From Rhizobium glycinendophyticum (GTDB lineage Bacteria; Pseudomonadota; Alphaproteobacteria; Rhizobiales; Rhizobiaceae), in the NCBI RefSeq assembly GCF_006443685.1, contig NZ_VFYP01000001.1:1116001-1180000 (forward strand): a DNA stretch of 64,000 bases, in the 5' to 3' direction. This document shows, in pieces, positions 41,610 to 51,027 of the stretch. The notes beneath the pieces are model-generated. The model saw only the letters and a list, made by a program, of their open reading frames with translations. It ran no database searches and was not told the DNA's origin. Within the stretch, counting starts at the first letter, position 1, and each line of letters opens with the position of its first letter. The position numbers were made by a program, and so were the translations under genes.

Positions 41610-41867
41610 TCATTTCCTCATTTCCAGCCATTCCCTCAAAGCCGAATTGATGCGTGATTGCCAACCAGGCCCATCCCTGCGAAAGGCGTCGATGACATCC
41701 TCATCGAGTCGGATAGTCGTCGAAACCTTTGTTTTCTGGCTTTTGGGACGCCCGCTACGCACGGGTGCTGCGCTAAACCGTTCTAGCCATGGGCTCTCGG
41801 AAAGGTCGGGAGCTTCGTCGTCAATGTCCGACAAGTCGGGAGCCATAGATGGCTTGTTCACGGTCAT
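41610..41867 (-). CDS. BrnA-type antitoxin, second module
   Basis: 85 residues. The C-terminal VSTTIRLDEDVIDAFRRDGPGWQSRINSALREWLEMRK is the BrnA-like ribbon-helix-helix, and the acidic N-terminus (APDLSDIDDEAPDLSESPWLERFSAA) is the toxin-binding part. It starts at ATG 41867, inside the toxin gene in another frame (47 bases of overlap), unlike the four-base overlap of the first module. It should neutralise the RelE-like toxin upstream and repress the shared promoter. It differs enough from the antitoxin at 17644 to expect no cross-talk, though this is untested. Confidence 0.9.
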   Translation of the reverse strand: MTVNKPSMAPDLSDIDDEAPDLSESPWLERFSAAPVRSGRPKSQKTKVSTTIRLDEDVIDAFRRDGPGWQSRINSALREWLEMRK

Positions 41868-42099
41868 TTGCCTTCCTCATGCTGATCATACGCACGTCGT
41901 CGCCGCGTTCGGTCCAAACCATCACGACCATGCGTCCGTCGAGCAGGCCGATCGTAATGTATCGCTTCTCGCCATAATCGCGTCGAGTATCCGCAACGGT
42001 CACATGCCTTTGCGCGAACACCTCGTCGGCGCGCAAGAAGTCCAGCCCCCGTTCATCGAGAGCCTTTCTGCGCTTCTCAGGATCGAACAAAATGCTCAT
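41821..42099 (-). CDS. BrnT-type RNase toxin, second module
   Basis: 92 residues, ILFDPEKRRKALDERGLDFLRADEVF.QRHVTVADTRRDYGEKRYITIGLLDGRMVVMVWTERGDDVRMISMRKANDREQAIY. The F-D-P-x-K-x-x-x-x-x-x-x-R-G-L-D-F start and the final VRMISMR.A...E are BrnT. The ATG at 42099 is clear, and its C-terminal codons overlap the antitoxin start by 47 bases. The promoter region just upstream holds a perfect nine-base inverted repeat 48 bases apart, the expected autoregulatory site. Confidence 0.9.
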   Translation of the reverse strand: MSILFDPEKRRKALDERGLDFLRADEVFAQRHVTVADTRRDYGEKRYITIGLLDGRMVVMVWTERGDDVRMISMRKANDREQAIYGSRLVGH

Positions 42100-42103
42100 T
42101 ATT

Positions 42104-42169
42104 GTTACTACAAATATCTGGAGAACGCCAGCCGCTAATGAGCTCTATGCTACCATGAGGTGTAGTAAC
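42104..42169. promoter_or_regulatory. nine-base inverted repeat upstream of the second brnT
   Basis: GTTACTACA (42104-42112) and TGTAGTAAC (42161-42169) are a perfect inverted pair separated by 48 bases. The first touches the brnT start region; two sites could bind a BrnTA complex and loop or block the promoter. Confidence 0.55.
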
Positions 42170-42186
42170 CCGAAATGCCGTCCCGT

Positions 42187-43440
42187 TCATCCCCCCAGCA
42201 CCATGTCGATCTCGCTTAGCGACCGATCCACATGACCCTCGAACACCAGCGTTTCCTCTTCGGTGATGATCAGGATGTCGGGAGCGCCGCGCACCCGCAC
42301 ATGCTGGGACTGCGCCAGCCCTTCGTCGAGCCCGCGGGTGAGCAGGTCCATGAAGCGCGTGCCCGGACCGGTGATGGCGATCGGCATCGTCTCTTCGGCC
42401 AGACTCAGCATGCGCGAAAGTCCCTGACCGAGCGCCAGCCCGGCCTGGCGGAAGGCGTATTCGGAGGCGCGGTGGCCCTGGCGGGCGCGGCTTGCGATCT
42501 TCTCCATCTCCGAAAGCGGCACGAAACTCGCCGGGATCGTGTCCGGCGGCACTTCGAAGGCAGTGCGCAGGATGCCGTAGAAGCCGGCCGAGGCCTCGAT
42601 GCAGCCATAGGCGCCGCAGCGACAGCGCTTGCCGTCGTCGGAATGCAGCATATGGCCGAAGTTCGGCGCCCGAACCTCCAGATGGCCTTGGTGGTCGCGC
42701 AGCGCCACCCCGAGCCCGATGGAGTGGCCGAGCGACAGGGTGGCGAGCGACTGCACCGGCTGCTGGCGTGATTTTTCCAGCCTGAGCACCAGGGCATGGG
42801 TCACAAGCAGGCTCTCGTTGAAGAGGTGGATGCGGGCCGTGCCGAAATCTGAAAGCGCGGCCTCGAAATCGAGCGCTTCATAGCCGAAGATCGGAGACCA
42901 CAGGAGTTTTGCTCCCTCCCGGTCGGCCAGGCCCTTGCTGCTGATCGAGATGCTGGCGATATCGGTGATCGCGAGCCGAGATCGGCTGACCAGCCGTTCG
43001 AGGGCGGCCCGGAAGGCGGCGAGAAAGGCGGAGGGGGACTGTGTCCCCTGGTCGCGCGCCTCTTCGAATCGGTCGATCATCGTGCCGCGATAGTCGGCGA
43101 GGGAATATTGTACGGCGTGGGAAGAGATCCGCACGGCAATGACGTGGGCTGCCGCTCGACGCCGGGCAAACAGCACCCGGGGGCGGCCGCGATGGCCGGC
43201 CGTCGGCAGTTCGCGGCGCTCGATCAGGGTCTGCTTTTCAAGCTCGGCGGTGATCGCCGAGACGGTCGCCGACGACAGGCCGGTCGCAGTCGAGAGATCG
43301 GTATGAGCAAGCGGCCCCTCGCGCCTCAGCACCTGCAAAACAAGGCCACTGTTCTGCTGACGCACGGCTTCCGTGCTGGCCCTCGGGCTCGGCCTCTGGC
43401 CGTCTTTCATGGGCACTGTGCCCGGTTTCGTTTGGTCCAC
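42187..43440 (-). CDS. xylR: ROK family transcriptional regulator of the xylose operon
   Basis: 417 residues from the GTG at 43440, which has GGGAGGAG six bases upstream; an ATG at 43461 is less well placed. The winged helix is AHTDLSTATGLSSATVSAITAELEKQTLIERR, followed by a ROK kinase-like domain with HLFNESLLVTHAL, LSLGHSIGLGVALRD and the zinc motif CRCGAYGCIEASAG. It is divergent from xylF, and a perfect palindrome lies between, so it most likely represses the xylose transporter until a sugar binds. The name rests on this context. Confidence 0.9.
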   Translation of the reverse strand: MDQTKPGTVPMKDGQRPSPRASTEAVRQQNSGLVLQVLRREGPLAHTDLSTATGLSSATVSAITAELEKQTLIERRELPTAGHRGRPRVLFARRRAAAHVIAVRISSHAVQYSLADYRGTMIDRFEEARDQGTQSPSAFLAAFRAALERLVSRSRLAITDIASISISSKGLADREGAKLLWSPIFGYEALDFEAALSDFGTARIHLFNESLLVTHALVLRLEKSRQQPVQSLATLSLGHSIGLGVALRDHQGHLEVRAPNFGHMLHSDDGKRCRCGAYGCIEASAGFYGILRTAFEVPPDTIPASFVPLSEMEKIASRARQGHRASEYAFRQAGLALGQGLSRMLSLAEETMPIAITGPGTRFMDLLTRGLDEGLAQSQHVRVRGAPDILIITEEETLVFEGHVDRSLSEIDMVLGG

Positions 43441-43526
43441 CGCATGCTCCTCCCAAAGCATTTGGTCACTGTGTTGGCAAGCCTCCTCCGGCCCGTGTTG
43501 ACAGCGTGAGAATCTTCTGCCAGTTA

Positions 43527-43547
43527 TTTTCTCGACTGTCGAGAAAA
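43527..43547. promoter_or_regulatory. perfect 21-base operator between ROK regulator and xylF
   Basis: Arms TTTTCTCGAC (43527-43536) and GTCGAGAAAA (43538-43547) around a central T are fully complementary. It lies 100 bases before xylF and 87 before the regulator start; the likely XylR site. Confidence 0.8.
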
Positions 43548-43646
43548 ACCATTGGACGGGGGTCCATGGGGTAAGGGCAGTTTTTCAGCGGGTCGTTCGG
43601 TGGGGAGGTCTTCCGTCGGTCCGCTATCACCTCGGGAGGTTTAAAA

Positions 43647-44687
43647 ATGAAATCCGTTTATAAGCTGATGGCAGCCACTGCCGTCATCGTGAGCCTGCAT
43701 TCCGTCGCCAGCGCCGAAGGCCTGACGGTCGGCGTCTCCTGGTCGAACTTCCAGGAAGAGCGTTGGAAGACCGACGAAGCCGCGATCAAGGCTGCGCTTG
43801 AAGCCGCCGGCAACAAGTACATCTCGGCCGACGCCCAGACGTCTGCTGCCAAGCAGCTCACCGATATCGAAAGCCTGATCGCCCAGGGCGCAAACGCTCT
43901 GATCGTTTTGGCCCAGGATTCGGAAGCCATCGGCCCGGCCATCGAAAAGGCAACCGCTGAAGGTATCCCGGTCGTCGGTTACGACCGCCTGATCGAAAAC
44001 CCGGACGCCTACTACATCACCTTCGACAACAAGGAAGTGGGCCGTATGCAGGCTCGCGAAGTGTTCAAGGTGAAGCCGGAAGGCAACTACGTCTTCATCA
44101 AGGGCGCCTCGACTGACCCGAACTCCGACTTCCTCTACTCCGGTCAGATGGAAGTGCTGAAGGAAGCCATCGACGGCGGCAAGATCAAGAACGTCGGTGA
44201 AGCCTACACGGACGGCTGGAAGCCGGAAGCTGCCCAGAAGAACATGGAGCAGTTCCTGACCGCCAACAACAACAAGGTCGATGCAGTCGTATCGTCCAAC
44301 GACGGCATGGCCGGCGGTGTTGTGGCAGCGCTCGAAGCCCAGGGTCTCGCCGGTTCCGTTCCGGTCTCCGGCCAGGACGGCGACAAGGCTGCTCTGAACC
44401 GCGTGGCGCTCGGCACCCAGACCGTGTCTGTCTGGAAGGACAGCCGCGAACTCGGCAAGAAGGCCGGCGAAATCGCCAACGAACTGGCCGCTGGCAAGTC
44501 GATGGACGAAATCGAAGGCACGGTAAAGTTCGCCGGCGGCCCGAAGGGCGTCGAAATGAACTCCTACTTCATCGCTCCGCTGCCGATCACCAAGGAAAAC
44601 CTGAACACCGTCATCGACGCTGGCTGGATCTCCAAGGAAGAAGCATGCCAGGGCGTTGCCGCTGGTTCGGTTGCTGCCTGCAACTGA
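43647..44687 (+). CDS. xylF: D-xylose ABC transporter substrate-binding protein
   Basis: 346 residues with a signal peptide (about 1-23, cut near ASA-EG). [30 protein letters not shown], then [25 protein letters not shown] and [20 protein letters not shown] are the XylF-type periplasmic binding protein sequence. It captures D-xylose in the periplasm and delivers it to the permease. CTCGGGAGG lies before the ATG. Codon use is strongly biased to the preferred set, which fits high expression. It is the first gene of xylFHG under the divergent ROK regulator; a hairpin follows its stop. Confidence 0.95.
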   Translation: MKSVYKLMAATAVIVSLHSVASAEGLTVGVSWSNFQEERWKTDEAAIKAALEAAGNKYISADAQTSAAKQLTDIESLIAQGANALIVLAQDSEAIGPAIEKATAEGIPVVGYDRLIENPDAYYITFDNKEVGRMQAREVFKVKPEGNYVFIKGASTDPNSDFLYSGQMEVLKEAIDGGKIKNVGEAYTDGWKPEAAQKNMEQFLTANNNKVDAVVSSNDGMAGGVVAALEAQGLAGSVPVSGQDGDKAALNRVALGTQTVSVWKDSRELGKKAGEIANELAAGKSMDEIEGTVKFAGGPKGVEMNSYFIAPLPITKENLNTVIDAGWISKEEACQGVAAGSVAACN

Positions 44688-44721
44688 TCCAAACGTGACT
44701 GACCACAGAGCTTGAGCCGGG

Positions 44722-44747
44722 ACGCCGCAGCCTTTGCGCTGCGGCGT
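44722..44747 (+). terminator. intra-operon hairpin after xylF
   Basis: ACGCCGCAG (44722-44730) and CTGCGGCGT (44739-44747) form a nine-base-pair stem with an eight-base loop, followed only by TTC. Probably a weak terminator or processing hairpin that leaves more xylF than xylHG message. Confidence 0.55.
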
Positions 44748-44931
44748 TTCGACTGGTCGGGAGCATCGCGCGACGACGGGGACTGCAGCTTTAAGGGGTC
44801 GCCTTTCCCGCCGCATTTCGCCAAAGAACACAAGATGCCTCGATCCGCATGGCGGGCCTGATCGTCCGCTGCCAGAACGCTGGTGCGTCCGGCAAAATCG
44901 CAAGCCGAAAAACGACTGGGGAGATACTTGT

Positions 44932-46245
44932 ATGGCGGATCAAAGCCTTGCCACGCCTGCGCCCGTAGCCCGGGCATCCAACATGTCAGCGGTAAAACGC
45001 TTCTTTAACGCCACCGAGATCGACACCCGCCTGCTCGGCATGGTGATCGCGCTCGCCATCATCTGGATCGGCTTCGACTTCCTGTCGAACGGCCTGTTCC
45101 TGACGCAGCGCAACCTTTGGAACCTCTCGGTCCAGGCAGCCTCCGTCTCGGTCATGGCGACCGGCATGGTTCTTGTCATTGTCACCCGCAATATCGATCT
45201 CTCGGTCGGCTCCATTCTCGGCTTCGTCGGTATGATCATGGGCGTGCTGCAGGCTCGTATCCTGCCGCCGATCATCGGTTTCGAACATCCGCTGATGTGG
45301 GTGATCGCGCTTGGCGCCGGCATCGCAGTCGGTACCGCCATCGGCGCCTTCCAGGGGGCCATCATCGCCTTCCTCGGCGTTCCCGCCTTCATCGTCACGC
45401 TCGGCGGTCTGCTCGTCTGGCGTGGTTGCGCCTGGCTCGTCACCTCGGGTGCGACCGTAGCACCAATGGACACGACCTACCGCCTGATGGGTGGTGGTGC
45501 GGATGGTTCGATCGGCGTCACCGCCAGCTGGATCGTCGGCCTGGTCGCCTGCCTGCTGATCGTCCTGTCGATCCTCAACACCCGCCGCCAGCGCCGTCGT
45601 TTCGGTTTCCCGCTGCGTCCGATCTGGGCCGAAGTTTTTCTCGTCTTCGCCGGCTGCATTGCCATTCTCGGCGCCGTCTGGGTTGCCAACACCTATTATA
45701 TGCCGGTTAACCTGGCGAAGAAATATGCGGCCGCCAACGGCATCGACTGGCCGGAAGGCGGATTGCAGATTGGTCTCGGCATCGCCATCCCGGTTCTGAT
45801 CGCCATCGGCATCGCCATGGTCATGGCCTTCATCACCAACCGCACGCGTTTCGGCCGTTACGTCTTCGCCATCGGCGGAAACCCGGAAGCTGCCGAACTT
45901 GCCGGCATCAAGGTGAAGTGGGTCACCGTCAAGATGTTCGCGCTGATGGGTGCTCTCTGCGCTATCGCCGCCGCCATCTCCACCGCCCGCCTGAACGCCG
46001 CAACCAATGCGCAAGGCACGTTGGATGAACTCTACACCATCGCCGCGGCCGTCATCGGCGGCACCTCGCTTGCCGGCGGCGTCGGTACGATCGCGGGCGC
46101 CATGCTCGGCGCCATCGTCATGCAATCACTGAATTCGGGCATGGTTCTGCTCGGTCTCGACACGCCGCTGCAGGCCATTGTCATCGGCATCGTGCTCGTG
46201 ATCGCAGTCTGGCTCGATACCGTCTACCGCGCCCGTGCGAAGTAA
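44932..46245 (+). CDS. xylH: xylose ABC transporter permease
   Basis: 437 residues from the ATG at 44932, the upstream frame being non-coding. About ten hydrophobic segments; the signatures NLSVQAASVSVMATGMVLVIVTRNIDLSVGSILGFVGMIMG and AVIGGTSLAGGVGTIAGAMLGAIVMQSLNSGMVLLGL are those of sugar permeases in the BPD_transp_2 family, xylose branch. It forms the membrane channel, probably as a dimer, with the ATPase downstream. The 245-base gap after xylF contains a hairpin. GGGGAGA precedes the ATG. Confidence 0.95.
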   Translation: MADQSLATPAPVARASNMSAVKRFFNATEIDTRLLGMVIALAIIWIGFDFLSNGLFLTQRNLWNLSVQAASVSVMATGMVLVIVTRNIDLSVGSILGFVGMIMGVLQARILPPIIGFEHPLMWVIALGAGIAVGTAIGAFQGAIIAFLGVPAFIVTLGGLLVWRGCAWLVTSGATVAPMDTTYRLMGGGADGSIGVTASWIVGLVACLLIVLSILNTRRQRRRFGFPLRPIWAEVFLVFAGCIAILGAVWVANTYYMPVNLAKKYAAANGIDWPEGGLQIGLGIAIPVLIAIGIAMVMAFITNRTRFGRYVFAIGGNPEAAELAGIKVKWVTVKMFALMGALCAIAAAISTARLNAATNAQGTLDELYTIAAAVIGGTSLAGGVGTIAGAMLGAIVMQSLNSGMVLLGLDTPLQAIVIGIVLVIAVWLDTVYRARAK

Positions 46246-46260
46246 GGGGAGTTGAAACTC

Positions 46261-47046
<786 letters not shown>

Positions 47047-47072
47047 GCCGGAAGGCAGTGAAGTGAGACAGG

Positions 47073-47099
47073 CGAGGGGGCTTTAAGCTCCCTCGTTTG
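47073..47099 (+). terminator. terminator of the xylFHG operon
   Basis: CGAGGG pairs with CCCTCG, extended by an inner GC..GC, and the stem is followed by TTTGCGTTT. It lies 26 bases after the xylG stop. Confidence 0.75.
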
Positions 47100-47249
47100 C
47101 GTTTGGGGGAGTTGATTAGACCTGCGTTCGGCTGAGAAGCATGGGTCTTTGTTTGCGCCCCAAAAAGTCTTCCTTTTGCCAAAATGCACGTCAGTGGTGT
47201 GGTTACCATCCGGTTTGATCTGTTGGGCTATGCGAAGGCGGGGGCGACG

Positions 47250-47792
47250 ATGCGGCGTGAAATTTTCTGGCTCGGCGTGTCTCTCCTCGTCGCCCAGCCG
47301 GTCGCTGCCTGCATCATCCATCGGCCCGTTGACCCTGAGAATGTAGAGTTTGCGGATCGGGTCGTCTCGGCACGCGTTACCTTTTTCGAGATGGTGCGTG
47401 ATGAGGAGGCGCACCGTCGTGCAACCCAGACGCTGGCCAGTCTGGTTCCTGAAAGTGCACCTGCCACAGGCGTCAGGTTGTTGACGGATTACGCCCGGTT
47501 AACGCTTGTCGTAGAAGAAACCCTGAAGGGGGAAGCCGCCAGAGAGATTCAGGCCATTTGGGCAAACCCACCCCACGACGAACGGTTTCCCTTTGTTCCC
47601 GGACGCTATTTGTTCGCGCTCAGAAAGCCGACTTCGCCGATCGGGACCGGTTCTGGTGCCTTCATTCCTGCATCACCGCAACCGGCTGCCATTCAGATAC
47701 TTGAGATACCCTGCGCCCCCTCATTTGTGCTCCCCGAGGGCAGCAAGGAAGCCCTCGCCATTCGCGCACGTCTGGGGGCGGATACCAACTGA
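47250..47792 (+). CDS. exported protein of unknown function
   Basis: 180 residues beginning [24 protein letters not shown], a signal peptide cut near PVAA-CI; the following Cys could also be lipidated, though the lipobox is weak. The mature part includes [32 protein letters not shown] and a strand-rich core ([45 protein letters not shown]), reminiscent of small secreted proteins that inspect other exported chains, but I recognise no family. The base composition is slightly AT-richer than its neighbours. It lies alone after the xyl operon. Confidence 0.7.
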   Translation: MRREIFWLGVSLLVAQPVAACIIHRPVDPENVEFADRVVSARVTFFEMVRDEEAHRRATQTLASLVPESAPATGVRLLTDYARLTLVVEETLKGEAAREIQAIWANPPHDERFPFVPGRYLFALRKPTSPIGTGSGAFIPASPQPAAIQILEIPCAPSFVLPEGSKEALAIRARLGADTN

Positions 47793-47957
47793 CGACTTTG
47801 CAACAAGTGACTCTACTGCCCCCTGCGCCATCTCCAGCGCCGTTCCGATATGCGCCATCGGTCGCATCGAGCGGAACGGATCGTCGCGCGACGGCAGATA
47901 GCTGCGCCTCCTCATCGATGGCATTGACAAACAGCGTCCGAGGTTCCGCCAACCCAT

Positions 47958-47983
47958 GGAACAATCCTTCCACCTGCATTGTT
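47958..47983 (+). promoter_or_regulatory. possible EcfG-type promoter of the DUF305 gene
   Basis: GGAAC (47958-47962), 17 bases, then TGTT (47980-47983). The -10 has T instead of the usual C. It lies 66 bases before the ATG at 48049. Confidence 0.45.
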
Positions 47984-48048
47984 CGCCTCCCATCCGCCGC
48001 GCAGGCCGCGAACCTGCCCGCAGCCGAACCTCTAGCCCGGAGGCGCCC

Positions 48049-48558
48049 ATGTCCTACACCCGTTTCGCTGCAATGATCGCCACCTCCACCGTCGTCATGT
48101 TCGGCCTGATGTATCTCAACACCTATGCCCTTGATCACGTCACCTACAGCCAGACGCGCACCTGGATGGCGCTGCTGATGGGGGCCGTCATGGCGATGAT
48201 CATGATGGGTTTCATGGCCTCGATGTATCGGAACCAGCGTGTCAACGCGGCCATCATCGCCGGCAGCGTCGTCGTCTTCGCCGGGGCGCTCTGGCTGGTG
48301 CGCAGCCAGGAGACTGTGTCCGATGTCAGCTACATGAAGGCGATGATCCCGCACCATTCGATCGCCATCATGACCAGCGAACGCGCTCATATCCATGACC
48401 CGCGCGTGCGAAAACTGGCTGATGGCATCATCGAGGCGCAGGCGCGCGAGATCGGCGAGATGAAGTCGCTGATTGCCGAACTGGAATTCAATCCGCCGGC
48501 CAATGATGCCCCCGATCTGCCCGCCAGGATGCCAGCCGAAACAACCGCCACGCCTTGA
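48049..48558 (+). CDS. DUF305 family membrane protein
   Basis: 169 residues from the ATG at 48049. Two or three hydrophobic segments (ARFAAMIATSTVVMFGLMYLN, MALLMGAVMAMIMMGFMASM, VNAAIIAGSVVVFAGALWLV) precede VSYMKAMIPHHSIAIMTSERAHIHDPRVRKLADGIIEAQAREIGEMKSLIAEL, the DUF305 ferritin-like helix pair with HH and H residues that can bind metal. DUF305 proteins are implicated in copper or metal handling near the membrane. A candidate EcfG promoter lies just upstream, so it may be stress-induced. It is convergent with a chemoreceptor. Confidence 0.88.
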   Translation: MSYTRFAAMIATSTVVMFGLMYLNTYALDHVTYSQTRTWMALLMGAVMAMIMMGFMASMYRNQRVNAAIIAGSVVVFAGALWLVRSQETVSDVSYMKAMIPHHSIAIMTSERAHIHDPRVRKLADGIIEAQAREIGEMKSLIAELEFNPPANDAPDLPARMPAETTATP

Positions 48559-48590
48559 TTGGAAGCAGAAGTCCGGGCCCCGAAATGCAA

Positions 48591-48621
48591 GAGACCGAGG
48601 CAGTGTCTGCCCCGGCCTCTC
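48591..48621 (-). terminator. terminator of the chemoreceptor at 48648
   Basis: On the minus strand GAGAGGCCGGGGCAG and CTGCCTCGGTCTC form a 12-13 base stem with a three-base loop and one bulge, 27 bases after the stop. Confidence 0.6.
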
Positions 48622-48647
48622 TCTTTGGATCGCGTGTCCGGAAAGTC

Positions 48648-50597
48648 TCAGAACTCTTCCCAGCTCTCGGCCACCTGGGCGCTTCCGCCCATGCCGACCG
48701 CACTGGCGACCTTTGCCATCATCCGTCGAGCGGGCGATGCCACCGGCTTCTGCTCTGCCCGCACCGGCTGCGGTCGGCTCGCGGCCACGGCGCCGGTCGT
48801 CGAACCCAGGCGGAACCCGGCAATGATCTCCCGCATCCGGGTGACTTCGCTGGCGAGCGAAGCGCTGGCGGCGGTGGATTCCTCCACCATCGCGGCATTC
48901 TGCTGAGTCACCTGGTCCATCTGGTTGACGGCCGTGTTGACTTCGGCCAAGCCCACTGACTGCTCCTTGGCGGACGTGGCGATTGCATCCAGCTGGGCAT
49001 TGATCGTCACCACCTGGGTCTCGATCACCTTCAGCGCCTCGCCGGTCTCCTGCACCAGCTTCACGCCGGTAGAAACTTCGTCGGTCGAGTTGCGGATCAG
49101 GTCCTTGATCTCCTTCGCCGCCTGGGCCGAACGCTGGGCAAGCTCGCGCACTTCCTGGGCGACGACGGCAAAACCCTTGCCCGCTTCACCGGCACGCGCC
49201 GCTTCGACACCGGCATTGAGCGCCAGGAGGTTGGTCTGGAAGGCGATCTCGTCGATCACGCCGATGATGTTGGAGATCTGGCTCGACGACTGCTCGATCC
49301 TTTGCATCGCGTTGACCGCATTCGACACCACTTCACCGGATCGGCGGGCCGACTGGTTGGCCTCGATTGCCACATTGCGCGCCTCTTCCGTGCGCTTGGA
49401 GGAGTTCGCGACATTGGTGGTGATCTGGTCGAGTGCCGCGGCGGTTTCCTCAAGCGACGCGGCCTGCTGCTCGGTGCGCTTGGAAAGGTCGCTGGCGCTC
49501 TGGCTGATCTCGCGGGCGCCGTCATCGATCGAGCCGGTCGCCTGCGAAACCGAGCGAAGGCTGTCGCCGAGCTGTGTGACGGCGGCGTTGAAGTCGGCAC
49601 GCAGGCTTTCGAAGTCGCTGGCGAAAGGCTGGTTCAGCTGGAAGGTCAGATCCCCATGCGAGAGATGCTTCAAGCCCTCGGCGAGACCCATCGTCGCCTG
49701 CGCCATCTGCTCGGCACGAACCCGTTCGGCTTCCGCCGCCCGAGCCTGTTCGGCTTCGCTTGCCGAACGGTTGGCGATTGCCTCCTGCTCCAGCGCGCGG
49801 GTTTTCAGGCCATTATCCTTGAAGATCTGCACGGCCTTGGCCATGCCGCCGATCTCGTCGCGCCGGTCGGTGCCGTCTACGGTCGCGCTAAGGTCGCCAT
49901 TGGCCAGCACGGTCATCGTCTGCGACATCGCCCGGATCGGCCGCACCAGCCAGGCGCGGATAGCGAGGAAGCCGAGCGCCAGCACCACCAGAAGACCGCC
50001 GATTACGACCACAAGTGCGGTGGTGACCGCCGTATTCGTCGTGACGGAAAGGTCGTCGCTGGCCTTGTCGGCGCTCTCCATGATCTCCGACGAAACCGCA
50101 ACCAGCTTCGGCGAAACGGCAACGAGGGCTGGCTGGCAGTTTTTCAGAAAGAGCTCTTGGGAGGCGAGGTTGTCCTGCGGCGTGCTCGAGTTGCGTGCTG
50201 CCTCGATGCTCGTGCTGCATCCGGCCAAGGCCGCCAGGGTTTCGCTCTTCAGGGCGTCAAGCGCTGCGCGGCGGGCCGGAAGAGCGGTCATGACTTTATC
50301 CATGAATTCTGAGAAGTTCTTCTCGGACTCGTCGATCGCCTTTTGCGACTCCTGATTGTCCTCCATGGACTCCGCCATCATCAGTTCGCCGATGGATGCG
50401 CGCATGGTCTGCAGGCTGCGGTTGGCGCGCGCCATGTAGAGAGCTGCGGTCGATTCCCCGTCCAGCAGGGCGCTATAGCTGGCGTCGATCCTCGACATCG
50501 TCTGGCCGGAATAGATCGCCGTGCCGAGAGAGAAGAGGCCGAAGCCGGCCATGATGGTCAGGAATTTTCCTGTAATGGAAATATGTTTCACGGGCAT
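48648..50597 (-). CDS. transmembrane methyl-accepting chemotaxis protein with CheR-type tail
   Basis: 649 residues. TM1 (about 10-30) and TM2 (about 187-214) flank a periplasmic helical sensor (four-helix type), then a HAMP domain ([23 protein letters not shown]), a linker and a long signalling domain with the tip [43 protein letters not shown]. The C-terminus ends in a flexible tail ESWEEF, matching the x-W-x-x-F pentapeptide that tethers the methyltransferase CheR. The ligand is unknown. A relative with a different tail lies just upstream on the same strand. Confidence 0.95.
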   Translation of the reverse strand: MPVKHISITGKFLTIMAGFGLFSLGTAIYSGQTMSRIDASYSALLDGESTAALYMARANRSLQTMRASIGELMMAESMEDNQESQKAIDESEKNFSEFMDKVMTALPARRAALDALKSETLAALAGCSTSIEAARNSSTPQDNLASQELFLKNCQPALVAVSPKLVAVSSEIMESADKASDDLSVTTNTAVTTALVVVIGGLLVVLALGFLAIRAWLVRPIRAMSQTMTVLANGDLSATVDGTDRRDEIGGMAKAVQIFKDNGLKTRALEQEAIANRSASEAEQARAAEAERVRAEQMAQATMGLAEGLKHLSHGDLTFQLNQPFASDFESLRADFNAAVTQLGDSLRSVSQATGSIDDGAREISQSASDLSKRTEQQAASLEETAAALDQITTNVANSSKRTEEARNVAIEANQSARRSGEVVSNAVNAMQRIEQSSSQISNIIGVIDEIAFQTNLLALNAGVEAARAGEAGKGFAVVAQEVRELAQRSAQAAKEIKDLIRNSTDEVSTGVKLVQETGEALKVIETQVVTINAQLDAIATSAKEQSVGLAEVNTAVNQMDQVTQQNAAMVEESTAASASLASEVTRMREIIAGFRLGSTTGAVAASRPQPVRAEQKPVASPARRMMAKVASAVGMGGSAQVAESWEEF

Positions 50598-51027
50598 GCC
50601 CCTGTCCGAATGATAAGCGTGGAGGAGGCCAGGAGCAGATCATCTGCTCGGGGTCGGGTACGGACTGCGATAGAGAGATCATCGCGACGCCGTCTCGACA
50701 CGCGTGCATCCGATGCGCGAGCCGGCGTCCCGGTTTCGTTCACCGGTTTCACAGGCGCACCTTAGGACCCGCTACATAAAAGAAAGTTAATCAAACGACT
50801 TCAAATTCTATAATTTTTACAACAACTTATTTCTATATGAAGATAAAAGAAGTTAACGCGGACCCCGATCGTAGAGCGCTCGCGCCGCCCTCGCACAAAA
50901 GCGAAGATGCCGCCGGGGCGGCCTCGAACTTGAAAACTCTGATCGCCCGGAGGCGGGGAGGGGGCATGCCACCGGCAGCGGCGCGGGGGTCGGCCGGGGC
51001 GCGAAAACCGCCCCGGCCGGGCGTTGA
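50598..51027. other. intergenic region between two chemoreceptor genes
   Basis: The AT-rich part (50770-50870) with ATAAAAGAAAG and TATAATTTTTAC must hold the promoter of the gene at 48648. The right end holds the hairpin CGGCCGGGGCG (50991-51001) with CGCCCCGGCCG (51009-51019), an 11-base perfect stem that probably ends the upstream transcript. No gene seen. Confidence 0.6.

Noticed and set aside
43641..44903. Minus-strand frame of 420 codons over xylF
   Set aside because: Shadow of a highly biased gene; the xylF protein is unmistakable.
44986..46125. Minus-strand frame of 379 codons over xylH
   Set aside because: Asp/Glu/Gly-rich shadow of a membrane protein gene.
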